Assembly: GCA_002505405.1 (NCBI GenBank)
Contig: DAVD01000038.1
Location: 1 to 12,952, forward strand
Length of the DNA stretch: 12,952 bases
DNA from: Candidatus Poseidonia alphae
Lineage (GTDB): Archaea; Thermoplasmatota; Poseidoniia; Poseidoniales; Poseidoniaceae
Reading direction: 5' to 3'
Shown here: in pieces, positions 1 to 6,372 of the stretch
Layout of the letters: every line of letters begins with the position of its first letter
Numbering within the stretch: the first letter of the stretch is position 1
Notes under the pieces: model-generated
Database searches by the model: none
Seen by the model: the letters and a program-made list of their open reading frames with translations, nothing else
What the model was told of the DNA's origin: nothing
Translations under genes and position numbers: made by a program

Positions 1-96
1 GCCGGAAGGTGGACCGCTGGGAGGGCCGGACGGAGGACCGGAAGGTGGACCGCTGGGGGGGCCGGACGGAGGACCGCTGGGTGGGCTGGAAGTTGG
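1..96 (-). repeat. 12-bp tandem repeat encoding PPSG units
   Basis: Eight consecutive 12-bp units fill positions 1-96. The seven nearest the left edge all encode Pro-Pro-Ser-Gly on the minus strand; the eighth (85-96) is diverged and encodes Pro-Thr-Ser-Ser. Serine codons alternate between the AGC and TCC classes. Units 1-36 and 37-72 are near-identical 36-bp copies differing at two positions, which indicates a segmental duplication. The array probably continues beyond the edge. At protein level it is a flexible linker. Confidence 0.85.
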
Positions 97-912
97 TTTT
101 GGTGAAGAGGGAAGTGGGGGTGGGGTAGAGGCTGTAGCAGGGGCTGGTTTTGCTTTTTCAACGGGCTCTGGTACGCTAAGCGGTTGAGGTTCAAGCTCAG
201 GCACTGGTTCAGGCTCTGGCTCTGGCTCAGCTGCTGGTGGCGTAGGGGGAGTCAAAGGTGTCAGCGGCTTGAGCGGTGCAAGCAGTGGGTCTGGACGGCT
301 GGCAGCGGCGGCCGGTGTTGGTTCAACCGCTGCAGGTTTTTCGCTCTGCCACGGTGGCGTTCGAGGTCCGTCTTCTTCGTCTGCGCTTCCGGATTCACCA
401 AGAATCACCTTTGTTGAACCGCCCTCACTGTTTTCACCAAAATACGACGTCATCGTGATGGTTTCAGCATCAATAATGCCTCGTTCTTCGGTCGTACCAA
501 AATCATCGAGATGGTTATCAAATGCTCCACTGAACAGAGTCGAGCCGATCGCATTGCCCATTTTCCGACCCTTATTTGCCTGGAATTCAAAGTCGGCGGC
601 GTATGGGCCCAATGAAATCGCATGACCGCCCCCGTTGAATTCAAACGTCCATTCTCCGGCGTCAATCGAAGCTTCAAACTTGAATTGTCGTGTCAATCCA
701 GGCCCGATGGAACTGATGCCATCAATGGGCTCAAACCGTTGACCTTTGTCACTCACCAGAGCAGCGGATAAACCTCCGACCGGAATGGCGGATTCATTCG
801 TCAATTCAATAACGACCATGATGATGTCTTCATCATCATCATCAATCTCCATCGAGACCGATTGAAGGGAAGTGCTCAGGGAGCCTGCTCGGGCGCTGTG
901 GTCATCGCTCAT
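1..912 (-). CDS. Proline-rich protein of unknown function, N-terminal 304 residues (3' end outside window)
   Basis: The reading frame is open from the ATG at 912 to the left edge, so the C-terminus is missing. I do not recognise the family. Residues 1-30 are polar with an acidic run (IDDDDED). Residues about 30-125 alternate hydrophobic and polar residues, with ELTNESAIPVGG and GEWTFEFNGGG, which looks like a beta-sandwich (CARDB/Ig-like) domain; this is inference. After about residue 175 the chain becomes low complexity: an acidic stretch, a Pro/Glu repeat (PEPEPEPVPELEP) and then PPSG tetrapeptides at the edge, so a disordered linker to a further domain is likely. No signal peptide or membrane segment is visible. 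The start is supported by GGTGAG five bases upstream. It lies 65 bases downstream of the RDD gene on the same strand and is probably cotranscribed with it. Confidence 0.8.
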   Translation of the reverse strand, partial: MSDDHSARAGSLSTSLQSVSMEIDDDDEDIIMVVIELTNESAIPVGGLSAALVSDKGQRFEPIDGISSIGPGLTRQFKFEASIDAGEWTFEFNGGGHAISLGPYAADFEFQANKGRKMGNAIGSTLFSGAFDNHLDDFGTTEERGIIDAETITMTSYFGENSEGGSTKVILGESGSADEEDGPRTPPWQSEKPAAVEPTPAAAASRPDPLLAPLKPLTPLTPPTPPAAEPEPEPEPVPELEPQPLSVPEPVEKAKPAPATASTPPPLPSSPKPTSSPPSGPPSGPPSGPPSGPPSGPPSGPPSG

Positions 913-917
913 GCATT

Positions 918-923
918 CTCACC
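918..923 (-). promoter_or_regulatory. Shine-Dalgarno-like site of the proline-rich gene
   Basis: GGTGAG on the minus strand lies five bases before the ATG at 912. It supports that start over the overlapping ATG at 916, whose frame closes after four codons. Confidence 0.5.
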
Positions 924-977
924 AACCGGCACTGAGAGGTGGCTGTACTTCAATATCATGCTTGAACTTGATAAAAA

Positions 978-1544
978 TCAGCGAAGACCGAAACGAGTTT
1001 CTGCCGGCAACGACCAATCTACGGCCGCAACAGTATGGTGCTTAAGGTCAACCTTGGTTCGGTATTCTTCTTTCGATGATTGGGCGTTGTAGGCGTCCCG
1101 GAGTCCAAAATACAGCCATCCAACAGCTGGTATGAGGTAGATCAGTTTGGCCATGGCCCGTGGACCCCAATGGTGTTGTTCGAGGAGCGTCCCGTTGTCA
1201 TGAACAATGGCGATTCTAAACCCTCGCTGAGCAAGTGATCTTCCGATGGTTTGGCCGGTGTACTTGAAATAAAGATAAAATGCAGACAAGAAGACAAACC
1301 AATTCAGAGCGAAAAAGGCTCCTGTCCTCAGGTCAACCGTGAGAAGGCTTAGGTCAAACAGGGCCGCCAAAAGCCGTCCGCCGGTGGCGAATGAGAGGAC
1401 GACACTGATCAACACGACATCGAGCATAAAGGCTGCAACCCGCTTCCATGCTGGAGCGATGAGCATGCCTTCTGGTGCAGAGGCCAAGACGGTTTGAGCG
1501 AGCGTCCCGCCACCTTGAACCATCGTAATGGGACTGTCGGCCAT
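978..1544 (-). CDS. RDD family integral membrane protein
   Basis: This is an RDD-family membrane protein of about 188 residues. The family signature lies in the first membrane segment: PAWKRVAAFMLDVVLI, with the conserved Arg and Asp. Further hydrophobic segments follow (around FFALNWFVFLSAFYLYF and LIYLIPAVGWLYFG), together with the typical loop GQTIGRSLAQRGFRI. Many RDD proteins have unknown function; some are linked to ion or metabolite transport, which the sequence alone cannot settle here. The ATG at 1544 leaves 38 bases after the helicase stop. An in-frame TTG at 1604 would add 20 hydrophilic residues and overlap the helicase gene by 22 bases; neither start has a well-spaced Shine-Dalgarno. 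The position between the helicase and proline-rich genes on one strand suggests cotranscription, though no functional link is obvious. Confidence 0.85.
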   Translation of the reverse strand: MADSPITMVQGGGTLAQTVLASAPEGMLIAPAWKRVAAFMLDVVLISVVLSFATGGRLLAALFDLSLLTVDLRTGAFFALNWFVFLSAFYLYFKYTGQTIGRSLAQRGFRIAIVHDNGTLLEQHHWGPRAMAKLIYLIPAVGWLYFGLRDAYNAQSSKEEYRTKVDLKHHTVAAVDWSLPAETRFGLR

Positions 1545-1582
1545 GGTGTTAGGCGTGGGTTCTCCTTTGTCAATTTGCGCTT

Positions 1583-3520
1583 CTAACTGTGCGTCAAATG
1601 CCAAGCAAATAATCCACTCTCATCGGCCCAATCCAAATATGCTCGCCAGGTTGGGTCGTGGCGTAATGTTGTTGGATGGCCCAAAACAATCAGGCCTCGC
1701 TTTGCCCTGGTAATCGCAACGTTAAGACGGCGATGGTCTGACAGGAAGCCAATTTCGCCGGCATCGTTTGCACGGACGGTGGAGAATACGATGACGTCTT
1801 TCTCTCTGCCTTGGTAGCCATCGACACTCTTGATTTCCAAGCCCCCATACCGTTGGCCTGGTTCCAAACCGCCTGCTTGTTCAAACAGCGATGAGAGCAA
1901 ACGAACTTGGCCGTTGTATGGCGTGACGATTCCAATTTCGGCGGCTTGAATATCGCCCATCGCAAGCAATTCGTCAACGATACCGATAACTTTTGCAGCT
2001 TCGTCAAGATTGGAACGACTTTTCCCTTCTTCATCTTGAACTTCAGACCCTTCAATCGGGATGAAGGCCATTGGACGGTCCCAATCGGGCCATAAAAATC
2101 CTGCAGGGGCAGGGCGGTCGGCCGGTGCGCATCCGTCTTCGAGTCTGTTCTCGTAAAATCGAGCGCTTGGATATTCGCGCATGACCGGATGCATACGGTA
2201 TTGTGTCGTGAGCATTGTGGAAGTCAGGCCGCAAGCAATCAATCGTTCGAAGAGTGAACGGTTCAATCCACCCTGTTCAGCACGTCGACTGATCACCGTC
2301 GGCGGGAGTTGTTGATGGTCGCCGACCAGAATCAATTGCCTGCACCCCTTCACAATGGGGACCAAAGCGCTCGGTTCGCTGGCCTGAGTGGCTTCATCCA
2401 TGAGAACGATTGGGAATTTTCTGGACCCTAACAATCGATGCCCACACCCGATGGTCGTGGCACAAATGACTTCCGCTTCATCCAAAATACTCGCCATCAT
2501 GTTTGCTTCAATTCGACGGATTTCCCGTTGATTGATGCTGATGTCCTTGTGCATCAAACCCTTTTCTTTACCTCTTAGCGAAGGGAGAGCCTTGCGAAGT
2601 TGACGTTGTTCGTCCTGAAGAAAAGCGAGTTCCTCTTGCATGGGATGTTGTTCAACGAGAGCGTCAAGGGTTGCATCTCTCAATGCTTCTCGCACCTTTA
2701 CTGGGCGGCCAATACGCAAGGCCTTGACCCCCAAATCAAGGAGGCCTTCGAGCAAATTGTCTACTGCGACATTGGATTCTGCAGTCGCCAGTAATGGGCC
2801 ACTGCCCAAATGGGCCATGGTGTTGAGAAGATGGACTGCCGTGTAGGTTTTCCCCGTCCCAGGCGGGCCTTGAATGAGCGTCAAGCGTTGAGAAAGACCC
2901 CATTCAATGGCTTGTTGCTGTGACTTATTGAGGTGAGATACATTTGGGCGGGGGGCGCGAAGGGATGGTTTTCCTCGAATGTCTGGAGGGAGAGAGGCGC
3001 TTTCATTGACGTCCAAAACATTGGCCAAAAGAAGGTCCCTTAGCACGGTCCCACTTTCCCCTTCGGTGGAGTGAAATCCAATGAGTGCCTCATGCATTCG
3101 GTCATGGGCGACACGATTTGCTCCGCGGTCCAGGCGCCATCCACCTTTTTTGACATCCTTGGGCCGTTCTTTAACGACGATTCGTATGCGTGTTGGACCG
3201 CGGTCCAAAACAAGGCCTTCAACGACCTTTTCCCCCCACGGCCTTGAACGTGAGATCAACACGATGTCACCGGGGCCAAACCGATGGTTCGGCATTCGGT
3301 CACCACGCTGCGTTTCAAAGACGATGATGTCATCGCCAAAGAAACGGCCCTGTGGCCTTGCACTGAGGTCAAACATGGCCACGCCAGCAACAACCAGACG
3401 TTGTTTGGTCCAAGTTTTCCAGCGTTCTTCGACCAGTTGGGTTTCATCGTCCAATTCTTGTTTGATGAGTTCCGTAAAGCGTTGGAAATGGTCTTGGCTT
3501 TTCCGCCAACGGTCCGGCAT
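1583..3520 (-). CDS. Superfamily 1 DNA/RNA helicase, IGHMBP2/UPF1-like
   Basis: This ATP-dependent helicase of about 645 residues has the full SF1B (UPF1-like) motif set. Walker A GPPGTGKT is near residues 218-225. Motif Ia is ATAESNVAVDNLL and Walker B is MDEATQASEPSAL near 374. Motif III is LVGDHQQLPPTV and motif IV is TTQYRMHP near 440. Motif V is SVDGYQGREKDVIV near 567 and motif VI is LNVAITRAKRGL near 600. The N-terminal 200 residues contain an OB/beta-barrel-like 1B insertion as in IGHMBP2. Family members unwind RNA or DNA 5' to 3' in translation, RNA decay or DNA repair; the substrate here is unknown. I chose the ATG at 3520 because AAAGGAG lies five bases upstream and IGHMBP2 similarity begins there. 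In-frame ATGs at 3538, 3568, 3595, 3622, 3628 and 3670 are alternatives. It heads a minus-strand cluster with the RDD gene. Confidence 0.93.
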   Translation of the reverse strand: MPDRWRKSQDHFQRFTELIKQELDDETQLVEERWKTWTKQRLVVAGVAMFDLSARPQGRFFGDDIIVFETQRGDRMPNHRFGPGDIVLISRSRPWGEKVVEGLVLDRGPTRIRIVVKERPKDVKKGGWRLDRGANRVAHDRMHEALIGFHSTEGESGTVLRDLLLANVLDVNESASLPPDIRGKPSLRAPRPNVSHLNKSQQQAIEWGLSQRLTLIQGPPGTGKTYTAVHLLNTMAHLGSGPLLATAESNVAVDNLLEGLLDLGVKALRIGRPVKVREALRDATLDALVEQHPMQEELAFLQDEQRQLRKALPSLRGKEKGLMHKDISINQREIRRIEANMMASILDEAEVICATTIGCGHRLLGSRKFPIVLMDEATQASEPSALVPIVKGCRQLILVGDHQQLPPTVISRRAEQGGLNRSLFERLIACGLTSTMLTTQYRMHPVMREYPSARFYENRLEDGCAPADRPAPAGFLWPDWDRPMAFIPIEGSEVQDEEGKSRSNLDEAAKVIGIVDELLAMGDIQAAEIGIVTPYNGQVRLLSSLFEQAGGLEPGQRYGGLEIKSVDGYQGREKDVIVFSTVRANDAGEIGFLSDHRRLNVAITRAKRGLIVLGHPTTLRHDPTWRAYLDWADESGLFAWHLTHS

Positions 3521-3710
3521 GGGTTCTCCTTTGGCCATCGGAACATCCGGCACTGCGGCATTGTTCATCCGATGCACTGAACCCTTTCGTCCCATGGCGT
3601 CAACCAAGTCGCCTCGCTTCATCAGCATATGCCTTCGGAATGAAGCCGTAGGTAATCGGGAAACCCGCATTCTTAAACCAATATTCTACGGCCGAGGACT
3701 GGGTGAGTTG
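3521..3710. promoter_or_regulatory. Divergent intergenic region between helicase and zinc-ribbon operon
   Basis: These 190 bases separate two divergent transcription units and must hold both promoters unless the helicase starts further upstream. An AT-rich patch at 3671-3688 (TTAAACCAATATTCTA on plus) is the only TATA-like element. Its right part is centred about 27 bases before the ATG at 3711; read on the minus strand, it could serve a helicase transcript starting near 3650. GGGTGAG at 3701-3707 precedes the plus-strand ATG by three bases. The helicase frame is open through to 3670, so part of this region could be coding if the longer start is used. Confidence 0.35.
3526..3532 (-). promoter_or_regulatory. 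Shine-Dalgarno-like site deciding the helicase start
   Basis: AAAGGAG on the minus strand ends five bases before the ATG at 3520. None of the several upstream in-frame ATGs has an equally good site, so it favours the 645-residue protein. Confidence 0.55.
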
Positions 3711-4859
3711 ATGTTCGGTCGCAAAAAGAAGGAGAGGGAGGCCGATGGTCACCCTTGTCCCTATTGCGAATTTTTGAATCAGGAGGGGGCTGAAACGTGC
3801 GTCCAATGCTATTACTCGCTGAATAAATCAGCACGAGAACAGCCAATGGCGAAACCTACGGCTACCGGAGAGGAAATCATGGGCCTTCTCCTTGGAGACA
3901 ATGAGCTTCTGGAAGAGGATGCAGTAGTAGTCGAAGCAGTCCTTTCGCTTGACGATGTTACCGTTGATGTTGACCAATACGAAATTTCTAAGGCCGAAAC
4001 CGATGAAGACGGTGAAGATATCCCAGAATCGTTTCAATTCATTGAAGGGGACGGACCTACCCTTTCGGAAACTGTTTCCAGCGAAGAAGAGGAAGAAGTG
4101 GAATTGCAACCCAGCGACGCTCCTGCTGCTTCTGTGATGTTTGAAATTGAAAAGACGGACCCCTTCGCTGAAGTTGCAGAGCCGGTTCACACCGGCAAGG
4201 GTGGTTTGTATTCTCCATCGACACCAACAGCGAACGATGACGACCTGCTGGGAAGTGTTGGGCCAAATGTTGGTGAGACCACTCCCGACCTGCCGGACCT
4301 TCCGGATGACGAGCCGGTACGTTCCTCTCTTGCACAAGCAACCGCCATTGAGGCTGAACTTGCGACTACACCGGAGTTGCCCGCCGACATCCCTCCAAGC
4401 CAATCGGTCCAAGCCTCAAAGCCCGAGGCAGCTGCTGTCACTCAAACCCCTGTGAACGAAGAAATGGCTCTTCCTGAACTGCCTGATGATGACGAAGTTG
4501 CTCAACCGACCGGTGCGACACCACCTGCACAAGCCCAGGAAGAAACGCCTGCGCCACCAATTGATAACGATCGGATTTGGCCTTGGCCTCAAGGTCAACC
4601 ATGGGACGAACACCGGGTGTACCAAGAAGTGGTAGAAGCGATGGAGCACATCAAACACGGACGAATGAATGAAGCAGCGACGACGCTCGACACGCTGGGG
4701 CCGCATCTGCATGAAAACCTGAACATGTTGTTGCACATATCGGTCCTCATGCAACATTTGGGCCGTCACGACCATGTGAAGTGGACGCTCGACATGGCTG
4801 CTTATGTCCACCCCAACCATCCAGAAGTTTTGCGCGCACGGTCTCAAGTGATCAATTAG
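3711..4859 (+). CDS. Zinc-ribbon protein with long acidic linker and C-terminal helical domain
   Basis: The protein has 382 residues. It opens with a basic stretch (MFGRKKKERE) followed by a four-cysteine zinc ribbon: CPYC at residues 16-19 and CVQC at 30-33. A long low-complexity region of roughly residues 60-285 follows, rich in Asp, Glu, Pro and Thr, with runs such as EEEEEVEL and DLPDLPDDEP, and is probably disordered. The last 95 residues (from about IWPWPQGQPWDEH) look alpha-helical and TPR-like, with HGRMNEAATTLDTLGP and LGRHDHVKWTLDMAAYVHP. I do not recognise a named family. The layout suggests a cytoplasmic scaffold or regulator that binds partners through both ends. The ATG at 3711 is chosen because the ribbon starts there and GGGTGAG lies just upstream; the frame is open far upstream, but that is antisense to the helicase. 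It is the first gene of the operon with the acetyltransferase and deacetylase. Confidence 0.85.
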   Translation: MFGRKKKEREADGHPCPYCEFLNQEGAETCVQCYYSLNKSAREQPMAKPTATGEEIMGLLLGDNELLEEDAVVVEAVLSLDDVTVDVDQYEISKAETDEDGEDIPESFQFIEGDGPTLSETVSSEEEEEVELQPSDAPAASVMFEIEKTDPFAEVAEPVHTGKGGLYSPSTPTANDDDLLGSVGPNVGETTPDLPDLPDDEPVRSSLAQATAIEAELATTPELPADIPPSQSVQASKPEAAAVTQTPVNEEMALPELPDDDEVAQPTGATPPAQAQEETPAPPIDNDRIWPWPQGQPWDEHRVYQEVVEAMEHIKHGRMNEAATTLDTLGPHLHENLNMLLHISVLMQHLGRHDHVKWTLDMAAYVHPNHPEVLRARSQVIN

Positions 4860-4863
4860 GTGG
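4858..4863 (+). promoter_or_regulatory. Shine-Dalgarno site overlapping the upstream stop codon
   Basis: AGGTGG overlaps the TAG stop of the zinc-ribbon gene (4857-4859) and lies five bases before the ATG at 4869. It supports ATG 4869 over the GTG at 4860 and indicates translational coupling within the operon. Confidence 0.6.
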
Positions 4864-4868
4864 ATAAA

Positions 4869-5444
4869 ATGATTCATACACCAACACTGAGTTTGGAAAA
4901 CGGCATTACCCTCAATCCTGCAAAAAACAACATCTTGACCGACCTTCTGGACACCTACAACGAGGATTCTGTAGCCGCTCAAACAGCCCTTCCATGGCTG
5001 AACCCAAACGAAGACATCCGCCGTCAACTTCGAGATATGCTCTTTGACATCCAAGCACAAAACGGGACGGACCAACTTCATTTCTGGTCCATCCACCAGA
5101 CTGAGACCAAGAAATTCATCGGTTTGCTCGGCTTGGGAGACGAACTGCAATCGTTGCATGCCAAGTACAATCTGGGGTACTGGGTTCGTAAAGGCCATCA
5201 GAAGAAGGGCATTGCAACCCTATGTGTTGATGCCGTCTTCAATTGGTTGAAGCACCGTGGGGGCGACGTTGTCGTGGAAATCGCAGTTCACCCCCACAAC
5301 GAAGCAGGACTGGCTACTGCAAGTGCAATATGCAACCGCTGGAACGGAGAACGGCTCGAACAATTTATTGGAATTGAATTCAACGAACGGACCGTCCCCC
5401 ACCATCTTCACCTCGTCGATATTGGGCGTGGTGAGGCGTCATGA
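4869..5444 (+). CDS. GNAT family N-acetyltransferase, RimJ/RimL-like
   Basis: This is a GCN5-related acetyltransferase of 191 residues, expected to move an acetyl group from acetyl-CoA to an amine. The acetyl-CoA-binding motif A is visible as YWVRKGHQKKGIATLCVDAV, with QKKGIA at residues 111-116. It is preceded by the beta-strand FIGLLGLGD and followed by VEIAVHPHNEAGLATA, with the Asn usual in RimJ/RimL-like enzymes acting on protein N-termini or small amines. The acceptor cannot be read from the sequence. There is no signal peptide, so it is cytoplasmic. The ATG at 4869 is preferred over the GTG at 4860 because AGGTGG sits at ideal spacing. Its stop overlaps the deacetylase start as ATGA at 5441-5444, so the two are probably made in a fixed ratio, possibly as antagonists on one substrate. 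Confidence 0.9.
   Translation: MIHTPTLSLENGITLNPAKNNILTDLLDTYNEDSVAAQTALPWLNPNEDIRRQLRDMLFDIQAQNGTDQLHFWSIHQTETKKFIGLLGLGDELQSLHAKYNLGYWVRKGHQKKGIATLCVDAVFNWLKHRGGDVVVEIAVHPHNEAGLATASAICNRWNGERLEQFIGIEFNERTVPHHLHLVDIGRGEAS
5430..5436 (+). promoter_or_regulatory. Shine-Dalgarno site of the deacetylase gene, inside the acetyltransferase gene
   Basis: GGTGAGG lies four bases before the ATG at 5441, inside the last codons of the acetyltransferase gene, and supports that start. Confidence 0.5.
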
Positions 5445-6223
5445 GAACGTGGTACACCGTAGATAGCGACGATTTCCGGCATCTGCCCCAGTACCAAGGT
5501 CACCCGACGAGGAGCAAGAAGCAGATGCTTCATTCCAACACGGAACTTTCTGATGAGTTTCTCATTGGCGTTGAAGGGTTTCGCCGTTGGATGGAACATC
5601 ACGATTATGCAGTGACCCTTTTTCTGATCACTGACTTGCTTGAAAACGATGGGTTTTGTTCGCTTCTTGAGGGATTGCTCAACACCTTTGGAGAACGACT
5701 CACCGTGGGATGTCACGGCCACAGTCACCGTTCATGGTCGGCTTGGGGCGAAGATGTTGAAGGGTTTAGTGCGATGTTGACGACTTCAACGGCCCTTCTT
5801 CAACAATCGGCAGGCCCTTCGTTTCGCCCCTTTTTTAGAGCCCCAAACGGATACATCGCGCCGTGGATGGCCCAAGTGTTGGCCGACCACGGATATACCG
5901 TTGATTCATCGGTCAATCCTTCTTGGTTGGTGCGCCACAAGACGGGAGGTGGGTCATGGAAGTCGGTGAATTCAGCAATGTTCCAAGCAGGGATGATTGA
6001 ACGCCCTTGGAGAACGAGGTTTGGCTTGCCTGTAACCGGTCCTGCTCTCTTCCGATTTCCTCTTTCACTCATAGCAAAAAAGGCTTGGAACACCGCACCC
6101 GCCCCGCTTAAACAAGACGAGGTGTTTGAAGTGAGCAACCACCGAACGAACGTGGTCACGCTCTACTGCCATCTTCTGGATTTTGCAAAGGAAGCAGGCA
6201 CATGGAAGCCACCCGAAGCATAA
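5441..6223 (+). CDS. NodB-type polysaccharide deacetylase family protein, cytoplasmic
   Basis: The 260-residue protein has the carbohydrate esterase 4 (NodB homology) motifs in order. Motif 1 is TVDSDDF with Asp10/Asp11. Motif 2 is CHGHSH, with metal-ligand candidates His92 and His96. Motif 3 is RAPNGY, with Arg133. DHGYTVDSS is near 149, and the terminal LYCHLLD contains His244. Such enzymes remove N- or O-acetyl groups, usually from sugars, with a divalent metal. There is no signal peptide and motif 1 begins six residues after the start, so it should act in the cytoplasm on a soluble or nascent acetylated compound rather than on an exported polymer. It is translationally coupled to the GNAT gene. 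The substrate is unknown; sugar-nucleotide or glycolipid precursors are possible. It is the last gene of the plus-strand operon, converging on the pyruvate dehydrogenase gene. Confidence 0.88.
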   Translation: MRTWYTVDSDDFRHLPQYQGHPTRSKKQMLHSNTELSDEFLIGVEGFRRWMEHHDYAVTLFLITDLLENDGFCSLLEGLLNTFGERLTVGCHGHSHRSWSAWGEDVEGFSAMLTTSTALLQQSAGPSFRPFFRAPNGYIAPWMAQVLADHGYTVDSSVNPSWLVRHKTGGGSWKSVNSAMFQAGMIERPWRTRFGLPVTGPALFRFPLSLIAKKAWNTAPAPLKQDEVFEVSNHRTNVVTLYCHLLDFAKEAGTWKPPEA

Positions 6224-6372
6224 CTCGCGCCGATAGAACCGTCTTTGGGAACAGCGTTGACTTGATCGCTCAGATTCGTGATGAGCAGGACCACCCCGCC
6301 ACGATAGGGCAGAATGATTCCAAAGAACCACAGGCCAACATCAACATCCGGTTCGAAAAGGGTATTTGTCCG
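6224..6372. other. Convergent intergenic gap with an open frame after the E1 stop
   Basis: These 149 bases lie between two converging stop codons. I see no strong hairpin or T-run terminator; GAACC and GGTTC about 18 bases apart near 6324-6354 could form only a weak stem. On the minus strand the E1 frame stays open after its TGA for 69 codons, to a TAG at 6163-6165, but contains no ATG. A plus-strand frame is also open here. Neither has enough support to be called a gene. Confidence 0.4.

Noticed and set aside
1..96. CRISPR-like reading of the regular repeat at the left edge
   Set aside because: Units are contiguous 12-mers without spacers and keep a coding frame for PPSG, so this is a protein tandem repeat.
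1560..3532. A 14-base sequence, CAAAGGAGAACCCA, shared by the helicase start and the RDD N-terminal region
   Set aside because: A match of this length is about what chance allows in a 13-kb window. At the RDD copy the base after it gives ACG, not ATG, so it does not act as the same start signal.
3081..3710. Upstream extension of the zinc-ribbon reading frame by about 210 codons
   Set aside because: It is antisense to the well-supported helicase N-terminus and shows no domain; the Cys4 ribbon and a Shine-Dalgarno mark the start at 3711.
4416..5198. Minus-strand open frame of 260 codons opposite the zinc-ribbon and acetyltransferase genes
   Set aside because: It spans the junction of two supported plus-strand genes and has no recognisable motifs, so it is a shadow frame.
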